Shown here piece by piece: positions 6,144 through 14,027 of a stretch of 14,741 bases of DNA. The position numbers were made by a program, and so were the translations under genes. Each line of letters starts with the position of its first letter. The stretch's first letter is position 1. Source of the stretch: Friedmanniella sp. (GTDB taxonomy: Bacteria > Actinomycetota > Actinomycetes > Propionibacteriales > Propionibacteriaceae); the NCBI GenBank assembly GCA_025964935.1, contig JAOPXW010000399.1, positions 1-14,741 on the forward strand, given 5' to 3'. The notes beneath the pieces were generated by a model, which did no database searches, was not told the origin of the DNA, and saw only the letters and a list, made by a program, of their open reading frames with translations.

Positions 6144-7190
6144 ATGACCAGCAGGCCCGAGAGTGCACGCGCCGGGCGCCCGGCCACCATGAGCGACGTC
6201 GCCGCGCGGGCGCGGGTGTCGCGCGCGCTGGTCTCCATCGTGTTCCGCGATCAGCCCGGAGCGAGCCAGGCGACCCGGGAGCGCGTCCGGCAGGCGGCGC
6301 GGGAGCTCGGCTACGCCCCCGACCAGCGCGCCCGGCTGCTGAGCCGGCGCCGCAGCGGCCTGCTGGGGGTCCAGTTCGCCGTCGAGCATCCCTTCCACGG
6401 GGAGCTGGTCGAGGCGCTCTACACGGCCGCCGAGGCCCGGGGCTACGAGCTCGCCCTGAGCGCTGTGGCCCCGAGCCGGGACGAGGAGCGGGCCGTGGCC
6501 TCGCTCCTCGCCTACCGCTGCGAAGCCCTGATCCTGCTCGGTCCCACGGCACCGGACGGCCGGCTGGACGCCTTGGGGCAGCAGGTCCCGCTGGTCGTCG
6601 TCGCCCGCAACCTCCGGACCGAGCAGGCCGAGGTGGTCCGAACCGACGACGAGGACGGAGCCCGGCAGGCCACCCAGCACCTGCTCGCCCTGGGTCACAC
6701 CCGGATCGTGCAGGTGGACGGCGGCGGTGCGCCGGGCTCCGCTGAGCGACGCCGGGGCTACCGGGCGGCCATGGAGCGGGCCGGACTCGCCACCCAGGTG
6801 CGGGTGCTGACCGGTGGTCCGACCGAGCGGGACGGTCTCGACGCCTTCGTGCGACTGGCGGCTGAGCCTGCGGACCCCCAGGGGCCGCGTCGGCCGTCCG
6901 CGGTCGTGGCGTTCAACGACCGCTGCGCGCTCGGCGTCCTCCAGGCGGCCACCCAGGCCGGGCTGCAGGTTCCGACGGACCTGTCGGTGGTCGGCTACGA
7001 CGACAGCCGGATGGCGACCCTCCCGTGGGTGGACCTGACCACGGTGCGACAGGACGTGGCCGAGCTCGCCACCCTGGCCGTGGCGCGGGCCGTCGCCCGG
7101 ATCGAGGGCCCTCCCGGGGCTGCATCCCTCCTGACCCCACCGCGGCTCGTCGTCCGCGGCAGCACCGGGCCGGTGCCCCGCCCCGCCTGA
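6144..7190 (+). CDS. LacI-family transcriptional repressor
   Basis: A 348-aa repressor with the standard layout. The N-terminal helix-turn-helix (about 17-36, SDVAARARVSRALVSIVFRD) leads to a hinge ending in RLLSRRRSGLLGVQF, followed by a periplasmic-binding-protein-like sugar-sensing domain. Family landmarks in that domain include HLLALGHTRI (near 183), VVAFNDRCALGVLQA and VVGYDDSRMA. The ATG at 6144 has GGGAG 5 nt upstream. It is divergent from the Gfo/Idh-isomerase-kinase operon, and matching palindromes lie in front of both genes, so it most likely represses that operon and itself until a sugar, polyol or derivative binds. The inducer is not identifiable. It converges on the GMC oxidoreductase gene with only 26 bp between stops. 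Confidence 0.93.
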   Translation: MTSRPESARAGRPATMSDVAARARVSRALVSIVFRDQPGASQATRERVRQAARELGYAPDQRARLLSRRRSGLLGVQFAVEHPFHGELVEALYTAAEARGYELALSAVAPSRDEERAVASLLAYRCEALILLGPTAPDGRLDALGQQVPLVVVARNLRTEQAEVVRTDDEDGARQATQHLLALGHTRIVQVDGGGAPGSAERRRGYRAAMERAGLATQVRVLTGGPTERDGLDAFVRLAAEPADPQGPRRPSAVVAFNDRCALGVLQAATQAGLQVPTDLSVVGYDDSRMATLPWVDLTTVRQDVAELATLAVARAVARIEGPPGAASLLTPPRLVVRGSTGPVPRPA

Positions 7191-7196
7191 GCCGCC

Positions 7197-7218
7197 GACC
7201 GGCGAACGCCCCCCGGTC
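7197..7218. terminator. Weak hairpin in the LacI/GMC convergent gap
   Basis: GACCGG (7197-7202) and CCGGTC (7213-7218) form a 6-bp stem with a 10-nt loop between the convergent stops. It has no T-run on either strand. It is only a candidate bidirectional terminator. Confidence 0.25.
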
Positions 7219-8893
7219 AGCGGGCTGACGCCGCCCCGGTGGCTGCGGTGTCGGCGTGCTCGCGCCCGGGGTACTCCGGGGCGAGCGGGGTGTTGCCCAG
7301 GATCAGGTCGGCCGCCTTCTCGGCGACCATCATGACCGGCGCGTACGTCTGGGCGTTGGTGACCGAGGGGAACACCGAGGCGTCGACGACCCGCAGTCCC
7401 TCCAAACCGTGCACCCGCATCGTGGCGGGGTCGACGACGTCGGTCTCCCCCAGGCCCATCCGGCAGGTCGTGGTCGGGTGCAGCCCGGTCTGGCCCTTGG
7501 CCGCCACCCAGGCCAGGATTTCCTCGTCGGTCTGGACCGACGGGCCGGGGACGACCTCGCCGCCGTCGTAGGGCCCGAAGGCCGCCTGGTCGAGCAGCTC
7601 GCGGCCGAGCCGGATGGCCCGCACCCAGTCCTGCCGGTCGCGCTCGTTGTTGAGGTAGTTCATCTGGATGGCGGGGTGCACCGTCGGGTCGGCCGAGACG
7701 ATCTTGACGGTGCCCCGGGAGTGGGCCGCCATCGTGCCGACGTGCAGCTGGTAGCCGTGGCCCTGGACCTGGAGGTCGGGGTCGAAGGCCATGGCCATCG
7801 CCGCGAAGACCAGGATGATGTCGGGGAACGGGGCGTCCTCGTGACTCTTGACGAAGCCGGCCGCCTCGAACATGTTGCTGGTGGCCTCGCCCTTGCCCAG
7901 CAGCCACTTCAGCCCCATCACCGGCCAGTTGAGCTTGTTCTTCATGCCGATGGCGGTGATGGGCTGGGTGCAGGCGTGCTGGACCTGGACGGCCAGGTGG
8001 TCCTCCAGGTTCTCCCCCACACCCGGCAGGTTGATGACGGAGCTGATGCCGAGGGCTTCCAGCTCGGCGGCGTTGCCCACCCCGGACAGCTGGAGCAGCT
8101 GCGGGGTGTTGAAGCTGCCCCCGGAGAGGATGACCTCGGCGGCCCGGACCTCGACCTCAGCCCCGTCCTTGCCGCGGTAGGCCACCCCGACGGCGCGCTG
8201 CCCGTCGAAGAGGACCCGAGTCACGAGGGTCTTGGTCCGGACCGTCAGGTTGCGCCGGGAGCGGACCGGCCGCAGGTAGGCCTGGGCCGAGGAGCGACGC
8301 CGACCGTGGTGGATGAAGCGCTCGAAGGCGGTGAACCCCTCCTGCTGAGCGCCGTTGAAGTCCTTGGTCAGCTGGTACCCAGCCTGCTGGGCCGCGGTGA
8401 AGAAGGTGTCGAACAGAGGGTTCGCCACCGCCGCACGGGTCAGGATGTGCGGGCCCTGGTCGCCGCGGTAGCCGTCGCTCCCGAACGCCTGCGAGGTCTC
8501 GACCCGCTTGAAGTAGGGCAGGCAGTGGGCGCTGTCCCAGTCCTGAAGGCCGGGGCCGGAGGCGGCCCAGCGGTCGAAGTTGGCCGGGTGACCCCGCATG
8601 AAGTTCATCGCGTTGATGCTGCCGGAGCCACCGAGCAGCTTGCCGCGCGGATGGTCCATCCGGCGGCCGTTCATGAACGGCTCGGGCTCGGACACGTACT
8701 TCCAGTTGTGCCGGTCGCTGGCGATGGCCAGCCCCATGGCGGCCGGCATGTGGGTGAAGAGGTCCCACGGCGGGTCGGACTTGCCCGCCTCCAGCATCAG
8801 GACCTGGTTCGCCGGGTCGGCGCTCAGGCGCGACGCCAGAGCGCAACCAGCGGCTCCACCCCCGACGATGAGGAAGTCGTACTGGTCAGGCAC
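7217..8893 (-). CDS. GMC-family FAD-dependent oxidoreductase (choline dehydrogenase-like)
   Basis: A 558-aa flavoprotein alcohol dehydrogenase/oxidase. The dinucleotide-binding motif GGGAAG (11-16) and a conserved acidic E at the end of strand 2 (MLEAG) bind FAD. GMC signature 1 is GKLLGGSGSINAMNF (about 84-98), and signature 2 is GGSFNTPQLLQLSGVG (about 258-273). The catalytic His is H472 in GLHPTTTCRMG, and the C-terminus ends in APVMMVAEKAADLI. Aligned without gaps to the choline-dehydrogenase C-terminal motif, the usual catalytic Asn position is Y517. The start is GTG 8893 with GGAGG 9 nt upstream. No signal peptide is seen, so it is cytoplasmic. Substrate is an unknown primary alcohol. 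It is divergent from a PLP decarboxylase gene across 215 bp. Confidence 0.9.
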   Translation of the reverse strand: MPDQYDFLIVGGGAAGCALASRLSADPANQVLMLEAGKSDPPWDLFTHMPAAMGLAIASDRHNWKYVSEPEPFMNGRRMDHPRGKLLGGSGSINAMNFMRGHPANFDRWAASGPGLQDWDSAHCLPYFKRVETSQAFGSDGYRGDQGPHILTRAAVANPLFDTFFTAAQQAGYQLTKDFNGAQQEGFTAFERFIHHGRRRSSAQAYLRPVRSRRNLTVRTKTLVTRVLFDGQRAVGVAYRGKDGAEVEVRAAEVILSGGSFNTPQLLQLSGVGNAAELEALGISSVINLPGVGENLEDHLAVQVQHACTQPITAIGMKNKLNWPVMGLKWLLGKGEATSNMFEAAGFVKSHEDAPFPDIILVFAAMAMAFDPDLQVQGHGYQLHVGTMAAHSRGTVKIVSADPTVHPAIQMNYLNNERDRQDWVRAIRLGRELLDQAAFGPYDGGEVVPGPSVQTDEEILAWVAAKGQTGLHPTTTCRMGLGETDVVDPATMRVHGLEGLRVVDASVFPSVTNAQTYAPVMMVAEKAADLILGNTPLAPEYPGREHADTAATGAASAR

Positions 8894-9108
8894 CGGGCCA
8901 AGCCTCCAAGGACACGGGACAGCGCGGTCAACGGCGTGGCGGAGCCAGGCGCAGGTGCTGCCGGCCCACAGGCTACGTCGATAGCCACGTGATCGTTCCC
9001 CTGTCCGGCAGAACCACCCTTTGGGGGGGCATCGGGTTGGTCACACCCTCGACAGGCCGAGCCCCGGGGTGTATCACGGAGCCACGGCTGTCGCGACGGG
9101 GGGAGCGC
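8894..9108. promoter_or_regulatory. Divergent intergenic region, GMC oxidoreductase / PLP decarboxylase
   Basis: This 215-bp gap should hold both promoters. For the + gene, TCGACA (9049-9054) and TATCAC (9072-9077) are separated by 17 nt and place the start near 9084, leaving a 25-nt leader with a GGGGGGAG ribosome site. For the - gene I see no convincing pair. A CACGTG palindrome (8986-8991) lies between them. No RNA element or small gene is recognised here. Confidence 0.4.
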
Positions 9109-10500
9109 ATGAACGACGAGCGGCGGGTGATGAACCGGGTCGTGGAGCAGGCGAACGACTTCCTCACCGGGCTCGGCTCCCGTCCCGTGTGCGCCAGCCG
9201 CGACGTCGACCAGGTGGCCGCGGTCCTGGGCGGACCGCTGGGGGACGGGAAGGACCCGGTCCAGGTTCTCGACGAGCTGGTGGCCGGAGCCGGACCGGGC
9301 CTGGTCGCGACGCCGTCGGGGCGCTTCTTCGGGTGGGTCATCGGCGGTGTGCTGCCCGCCGCGCTCGGGGCGGACTGGCTCACCTCGGTCTGGGACCAGA
9401 ACGCCGGGCTGCTGGCCAGCTCCCCGGCGGCGGCCGCCGCGGAGCGGGTGGCCGGCGGCTGGCTGCTGGACCTCCTCGGGCTGCCGGCAGACGGCGCGGT
9501 CGGCTTCGTCACGGGCGCCATGATGGCCAACTTCACCTGTCTGGCCGCCGCGCGGCACGCGGTCCTCGCCCGGGTCGGCTGGGACGTCGAACGGGACGGC
9601 CTGGCCGGGGCCCCACCGCTGACCGTCGTCGTGGGGGCCGAGCGGCACGACACCGTCGACGTCGCCCTCCGCTTCCTCGGTCTGGGACCCGGCCGCAGCC
9701 GGGTGGTCCCGGCCGACGACCAGGGCCGGCTGCGACTCGACCTCCTGGCCGAGGTCCTGGACGACCTCGACCCGGGGCCGCTGGTCGTGTGCCTGCAGGC
9801 CGGGAACGTCAACAGCGGTGCCTTCGACCCCCTGGGGCCGGCCATCGACCTGGTCCACCGCTTCGGCGGCTGGGTTCACGTCGACGGCGCGTTCGGTCTC
9901 TGGGCCGCGGCATCCCCCGCCCTCGCCTCCCTGACCGACGGGCTGCAGCGCGCCGACTCCTGGGCCACCGACGCCCACAAGACGCTGAACGTGCCCTACG
10001 ACAGCGGGATCGCGGTCGTGGCGGACGCCGGGGCGGCGTACGCGGCGATGGGGGTGCACGCCGCCTACCTCATCCAGGACGAGCGACCCGACCCGCTGGC
10101 CACCGTGCCCGAGTTCTCCCGCCGCGCCCGCGGCTTCGCCGTCTGGGCGGGGCTGCGGTCCCTGGGCCACCGGGGTGTGGTCGAACTGGTGGAGCGGTTC
10201 TGCACCCTGGCCCAGCGGTTCGCCCGGGCGCTGGCGGAGCTGGACGGCGTACGGGTGGTCAACGACGTGGTCTTCACCCAGGTCTGCGTGGCCTTCGCCG
10301 ATGACGAGGAGACGCGCGAGGTGGTCCGCCGGCTGCTCCGGGAGGGCACCGCGTGGATGACCCCCTCGGTCTGGCAGGGCCGAGCCATCCTCCGGATCTC
10401 GGTGTCCAACTGGCGCACCACCGAGTCCGACGTCGACCGCTCGGTGGACGCCGTACGACGGGTGCTCGCGGAGGTGCGGGGCGCGTCACGGGGCGGGTGA
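9109..10500 (+). CDS. PLP-dependent group II decarboxylase family protein
   Basis: A 463-aa fold-type I pyridoxal-phosphate enzyme related to aromatic-L-amino-acid and other group II decarboxylases, which release CO2 from an amino acid to give an amine. The PLP lysine is K291 in TDAHKTLNVPYDSG, the pyridine-nitrogen aspartate is D259 in HVDGAFGLWA, and the ring-stacking histidine is H180 in ERHDTVDVAL. The SSP loop LASSPAAAAAERVAGGWLL that binds phosphate is also present. The frame is open back to 8989, but the ATG at 9109 is chosen because a GGGGGGAG ribosome site lies just before it and the extra N-terminus looks non-coding. It ends overlapping the convergent esterase gene by 15 bp. The substrate amino acid is unknown, and some relatives act in side reactions other than decarboxylation. 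Confidence 0.88.
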   Translation: MNDERRVMNRVVEQANDFLTGLGSRPVCASRDVDQVAAVLGGPLGDGKDPVQVLDELVAGAGPGLVATPSGRFFGWVIGGVLPAALGADWLTSVWDQNAGLLASSPAAAAAERVAGGWLLDLLGLPADGAVGFVTGAMMANFTCLAAARHAVLARVGWDVERDGLAGAPPLTVVVGAERHDTVDVALRFLGLGPGRSRVVPADDQGRLRLDLLAEVLDDLDPGPLVVCLQAGNVNSGAFDPLGPAIDLVHRFGGWVHVDGAFGLWAAASPALASLTDGLQRADSWATDAHKTLNVPYDSGIAVVADAGAAYAAMGVHAAYLIQDERPDPLATVPEFSRRARGFAVWAGLRSLGHRGVVELVERFCTLAQRFARALAELDGVRVVNDVVFTQVCVAFADDEETREVVRRLLREGTAWMTPSVWQGRAILRISVSNWRTTESDVDRSVDAVRRVLAEVRGASRGG

Positions 10501-11307
10501 CGAACCGCCTTCGTCCTCGGTGGCGGGAGAATAGACGGCCGCCAGGCCGGCGAGAAAACCCGGGGCCGCAGCGGCGACATGGCCCAGCCCGGGGAGGACG
10601 GCATCGTCCACCTGGAGTCGCTGGTAGCGCCGCCCCCGCAGCTCCCGGAGAAATGTCTCGATGTGCGGGCGGTAGTCCTCGTCGGCCGAGCCGACCGAGA
10701 CGAACAGTCGACCGTCCACTGCGCTGCCGGCAGCCGGCCACCGGTCGGGGTCGAGCTGGGCCACGCCCTGATCGACCACCGCGGGACTGGTGGCGATCAC
10801 TCGGTGGACCAAGCCAGGTCGCTGCAGCAGCAGGGACAGGGCCAGGGCGCCCCCGGACGAGTGACCCCAGAGGCCCCGGTCAGAGGTGTCCGTGCGGTAC
10901 TCGCGGTCGACGAAGGGCACGATCTGAGTGCGCAGACACTCGGCGAAGGCCGCGCCATGACCGGAGTTGACGTCTCCAGGAACCGGAGCCAGGTTGTAGT
11001 CCCGTGCCCGGGTCGGACCCCACTCGTACGCGCTCGCCACCGGCTGACCGACGCCCACCACGATCACCTCCGGCACCAGCTCGCCGTAGATCGAGATCAG
11101 CGTGCCGTGCGCCGCCACCCCGAAGCTCACCGGCGCGTCCAGCGCGAACAGCACCGGATAGCGGCTCGTTGAGGTCCGATAGCTCGGCGGCAGCCACACG
11201 GACAGTTGGTAGTGATCGCCGACGACCTCGGACCAGATGACGTGGCTCTCGCTGTCGAGGATCACGACGGGCTCGATGCTCTGGGGCATGGCACTGGCTC
11301 CATTCAT
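10486..11307 (-). CDS. Alpha/beta-hydrolase, enterochelin-esterase-like (Fes/IroE-type) esterase
   Basis: A 273-aa serine hydrolase of the esterase-D/enterochelin-esterase-like group. The nucleophile elbow is G148-H-S-S-G, giving S150. An acidic pair follows GSADEDYRP (about 226-234), and a C-terminal histidine lies in LPGLGHVAAA. The N-terminal half has the typical LSVWLPPSYRTS and RYPVLFALDA strands. No signal peptide is visible, so it is predicted cytoplasmic. The ATG at 11307 overlaps the stop of the aldo/keto reductase as ATGA and has only C-rich sequence upstream, consistent with translational coupling. An ATG at 11289 with TGGAG 8 nt before it is an alternative start. Substrate is unknown: siderophore esters, other esters or thioesters are possible. 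It converges with, and overlaps by 15 bp, the decarboxylase gene. Confidence 0.82.
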   Translation of the reverse strand: MNGASAMPQSIEPVVILDSESHVIWSEVVGDHYQLSVWLPPSYRTSTSRYPVLFALDAPVSFGVAAHGTLISIYGELVPEVIVVGVGQPVASAYEWGPTRARDYNLAPVPGDVNSGHGAAFAECLRTQIVPFVDREYRTDTSDRGLWGHSSGGALALSLLLQRPGLVHRVIATSPAVVDQGVAQLDPDRWPAAGSAVDGRLFVSVGSADEDYRPHIETFLRELRGRRYQRLQVDDAVLPGLGHVAAAAPGFLAGLAAVYSPATEDEGGSSPAP

Positions 11308-12266
11308 CTCGGGGGGGCAGGAGGGGGGTCACCGGCACCGGTCAACCGGCCGACCTGTTCAGACGACAGGCGGAGGCTGGCCGCGGCGAGGTTCTCCCGC
11401 ACCTGCGCGACCGTGCTGCCGCCGACGATGGGGACGAGGGGCTCCCCGCACTGCAGGAGCCACGCGATCACGACCTGGTTGGGGGTCGCCCCCACCTCCG
11501 CCGCCACGGACCGCAGCACCGCGAGGCGGGTGTCGGTGTCCGGGCCGCGGTAATCACGGGGCACCTCCTCGTGGGCTCGTCCGTACATCCCGCCGAGCAG
11601 TGCGGAATAGGCGAGGACGGTGAGACCGTGAGCGCGGGCGAAGTCGAACAGCTGCCGGTCTGCGGCGACCTGGTCGCCGAAGGAGGCCGCGGGACCCGGC
11701 CGCAGGTAGGTGTGCCGGAACTCCAGCGCCGCCAGCCGGGCCCACCCGTTGATCTCGCTCAGCAGGCGCGCCTCCGCCAGCCGCCAGGTCATCCAGTTGC
11801 TGGCCCCGACCCACCGGACCTTGCCGGCCCGGACCAGCCGGTCGAAAGCCTGGACGATCTCAGCGAGCGGAGTGTTCCGGTCGTCCACGTGGGCGTAGTA
11901 GACGTCGATGACGTCGGACCCCAGCCGCCGCAGACTCTTTTCGCACTCGCGCTCGATGTCGCCCGCCCGGAGACCGCGGGGCACCTCCTGGTACGGGGCC
12001 GCAACCTTCGTGCCCACGACCATCTGCTGACGGATGCCCCGGGTCCTCATCCAGTCCCCGATGAGCTGCTCGCTCTCCCCGCCGACGAAACCCGGCAGGA
12101 ACGCCGCGTAGGCGTTGGCCGTATCAAGGAAGGTGCCGCCGGCGGCGGCGAAGGCATCGAGGAGCTCGAAGGCCTGATCGGGGGAGGTCCGGCTGCCGTA
12201 GTGATCGGTGCCCAGGCACAGGGCGCTCACACGGCACGAGGTGTCACCGAGGAGAACCGACTGCAT
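11304..12266 (-). CDS. Aldo/keto reductase
   Basis: A 320-aa NADPH-dependent (beta/alpha)8-barrel reductase of carbonyl compounds. The full catalytic tetrad is visible: D48 and Y53 (FLDTANAY), K87 (VGTKV) and H126 (YAHVDD). The C-terminal cofactor region IVGGSTVAQVRENL binds the nucleotide phosphate. The pattern (DVIDVYYAHVDDRNTPLAEIVQAFDRLVRAGKVRWVGASN in outline) is that of the Tas/YghZ-like AKR group. The ATG at 12266 has GGAAGGGGG 7 nt upstream and a promoter about 60 bp back. Its stop overlaps the esterase start by 4 bp, so the two are co-translated. It follows the permease by 144 bp with its own promoter, so it is probably outside the guanidine unit. Substrate unknown. Confidence 0.92.
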   Translation of the reverse strand: MQSVLLGDTSCRVSALCLGTDHYGSRTSPDQAFELLDAFAAAGGTFLDTANAYAAFLPGFVGGESEQLIGDWMRTRGIRQQMVVGTKVAAPYQEVPRGLRAGDIERECEKSLRRLGSDVIDVYYAHVDDRNTPLAEIVQAFDRLVRAGKVRWVGASNWMTWRLAEARLLSEINGWARLAALEFRHTYLRPGPAASFGDQVAADRQLFDFARAHGLTVLAYSALLGGMYGRAHEEVPRDYRGPDTDTRLAVLRSVAAEVGATPNQVVIAWLLQCGEPLVPIVGGSTVAQVRENLAAASLRLSSEQVGRLTGAGDPPPAPPR

Positions 12267-12325
12267 GGGGGTTGCCCCCTTCCGAGTGCCGACCGACGCA
12301 CAGACTCAGACTGTCGAGCATCGTC

Positions 12326-12355
12326 ACGCTACCGAGGCCGCGCCTGGGGGGTCAA
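12326..12355 (-). promoter_or_regulatory. Promoter of aldo/keto reductase-esterase pair
   Basis: On the minus strand TTGACC (complement of 12350-12355) and TAGCGT (complement of 12326-12331) are 18 nt apart. This predicts a start near 12318 and a leader of about 50 nt to the aldo/keto reductase ATG. A good match to actinobacterial housekeeping promoters. Confidence 0.5.
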
Positions 12356-12410
12356 GGAGACGTCGCCCCCCGGCGGCCTGAGCCGAGGCTGCGGGGCCGG
12401 TCCGGCGCGG

Positions 12411-13976
12411 TCAGCCGAGCGCCAACGGCACCTCGGCGTCCTCCCCCGGCACGGGCCCGGACAGCTGGCCGATGGCCTGCCGGTAGGCCGCCTTCTTGAG
12501 CGTGAAGGCCACCACGCCGCCCAGGACGGTCAGGCCGACGACGATCAGCCCGAAGTACTGCAGGACCGGGCTGGTGCCGTCCGGGTCGTAGACGTCCTGG
12601 CGCGGCCAGGCGAGGTTGATGGCCATGGCCAGACCCCACACGACGGCGATGATGTTGACCGGGAGCCCCCAGCGACCGAGGCTGAACGCCGGCCGCCCGG
12701 TCTCGTCGTTCTGCGGGCCCAGGGTCGTCGGCCAGCCCCGCAGCCGCCGGTAGAGCATCGGGACCGTCACGCAGAGGTAGGCGAGGTAGAGCAGGACGAT
12801 GCAGGTGCTGGTCAGCGCGGTGAACACCCCGGCGTGGCCCAGGTTGATGAGCAGCAGGGCGGCCGCACCCACCCCGACCAGCACGGCGGCGTTCACGGTG
12901 GCACCACGACTCGACACCCGGCGCAGACGGCGCGCGAAGGGCAGCACCTCGTCCCGCGCCATGGAGTAGATCATCCGGGTGGTCGCGGTCTGGATGGCCA
13001 GGGTGCAGACGAAGGCGGCCAGCACCACGTCGGCCAGGAAGATGCGGCCCCACAGGTCGCCGAGCCGGCTGGTGACCACGTACGCCAGCCCGCCCCGCGC
13101 CAGCTCGTCGTCCAGCGTCGGGCTGGCCATCAGGGCCCCGACGATGATCAGCGCGCCCCCGATGCCGGAGAAGACCAGCGCCCGCAGGATGGTCCGCGGG
13201 GTGGTGCGGCGGGGGTTGTGGGTCTCCTCGGCCAGCTCACCCGCGGAGTCGAAGCCGACCAGGACGTAGCCGGCCATCAGACCGGCGGCCAGCAGGGCAC
13301 CGAAGCTGCCGGTGCCGCTGGTGTCCAGCACGATCCCGGGGCCGCGGACGGCGGTGGAGAAGAAGGCGACGATCAGCAGGGCGGCCCCCACCAGCTCGGC
13401 GGTGACCCCCACCGCGTTGACGACGGCCATCACGCGTACGGCCACGGAGTTGATGGTGGTGGTGACGACCAGCAGCACCAGGCCCAGGACGATGGCGTTC
13501 GTCGCCCCACTCAGGCTGGCGATGGAGGGATCGCCGCCGACGACCTGGAAGCCGGACCAGATCGCGGGCAGGACGGCCTGCATCGCGATGGCTGCGGCGG
13601 CCACCGTGACGATCTGGGCGATCACCATGGTCCAGCCCGCGAACCACCCGACGATGTGGCCGCCGAGTCGGCGCGACCACTGGTAGATCGCTCCCGAGAT
13701 CGGGTAGCGCGCCGCGAGCTCGGCGAAGCAGAGGGCGACCATCAGCTGGCCGAGGAAGACCGCGGGCCAGGTCCAGAAGAAGAGGGGGCCCGCGAAGCCG
13801 AAGCCGAAGCCGAAGAGCTGGAAGACCGTGGTGAGGATGGAGACGAAGGAGAAACCGGCCGCGAACGAGGCGTAGGTGCCGATCGAGCGGTGCAGCTCCT
13901 GCCGGTAGCCCAGCTCGCTGAGATCGTGGCTGGCCTCGGTCGGCGACGGCCGGGCGGTGAGGGTGGAGGTGGCCAT
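12411..13976 (-). CDS. APC-superfamily amino acid/amine permease, candidate guanidine importer
   Basis: A 521-aa integral membrane transporter with about 12 hydrophobic helices, of the APC superfamily group that includes GABA, choline and amino-acid permeases. The N-terminal family pattern LHRSIGTYASFAAGFSFVSI leads into FGFAGPLFFWTWP and then CFAELAARYPISGAIYQWSRRLG, the conserved substrate-gate region. GFDSAGELAEETHNPRRTTPR follows helix 6, as in this family. The ATG at 13976 is preceded by AAGGAG at 8 nt; the longer open frame upstream runs through the riboswitch leader and is not coding. Its leader carries a ykkC/guanidine-I type RNA, and the divergent gene is a ureohydrolase with a guanidine-III type RNA. 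I therefore infer uptake of guanidine or a guanidino compound. The family is certain; the substrate is inferred from the riboswitch. Confidence 0.9.
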   Translation of the reverse strand: MATSTLTARPSPTEASHDLSELGYRQELHRSIGTYASFAAGFSFVSILTTVFQLFGFGFGFAGPLFFWTWPAVFLGQLMVALCFAELAARYPISGAIYQWSRRLGGHIVGWFAGWTMVIAQIVTVAAAAIAMQAVLPAIWSGFQVVGGDPSIASLSGATNAIVLGLVLLVVTTTINSVAVRVMAVVNAVGVTAELVGAALLIVAFFSTAVRGPGIVLDTSGTGSFGALLAAGLMAGYVLVGFDSAGELAEETHNPRRTTPRTILRALVFSGIGGALIIVGALMASPTLDDELARGGLAYVVTSRLGDLWGRIFLADVVLAAFVCTLAIQTATTRMIYSMARDEVLPFARRLRRVSSRGATVNAAVLVGVGAAALLLINLGHAGVFTALTSTCIVLLYLAYLCVTVPMLYRRLRGWPTTLGPQNDETGRPAFSLGRWGLPVNIIAVVWGLAMAINLAWPRQDVYDPDGTSPVLQYFGLIVVGLTVLGGVVAFTLKKAAYRQAIGQLSGPVPGEDAEVPLALG

Positions 13977-13999
13977 GGACGAGACTCCTTGACAGACCG

Positions 14000-14020
14000 G
14001 GCCCCGCTCGCGCCAGGGCC
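14000..14020 (-). other. Hairpin in the permease leader (possible expression platform)
   Basis: Between the ykkC-type aptamer and the permease ribosome site, the minus strand can form a 7-bp stem (GGCCCTG with CGGGGCC, one G-U pair) around a 7-nt loop. The sequence after it is only mildly T-rich (CGGTCTGTC). The CCCGG just downstream can also pair with CCGGG in the aptamer 3' end, so alternative folds that expose or end the message are possible. Whether control is by termination or translation is not decided by the sequence. Confidence 0.35.
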
Positions 14021-14027
14021 GAACGTG

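Noticed and set aside
6042..7907. Long minus-strand open frame (621 codons) over the LacI gene and GMC end
   Set aside because: Antisense to LacI and out of frame with the GMC enzyme; low-complexity R/G/P/H composition and no motifs.
7256..8992. Plus-strand open frame (578 codons) opposite the GMC oxidoreductase
   Set aside because: Antisense shadow with repetitive V/G/D/H composition and no recognisable domain.
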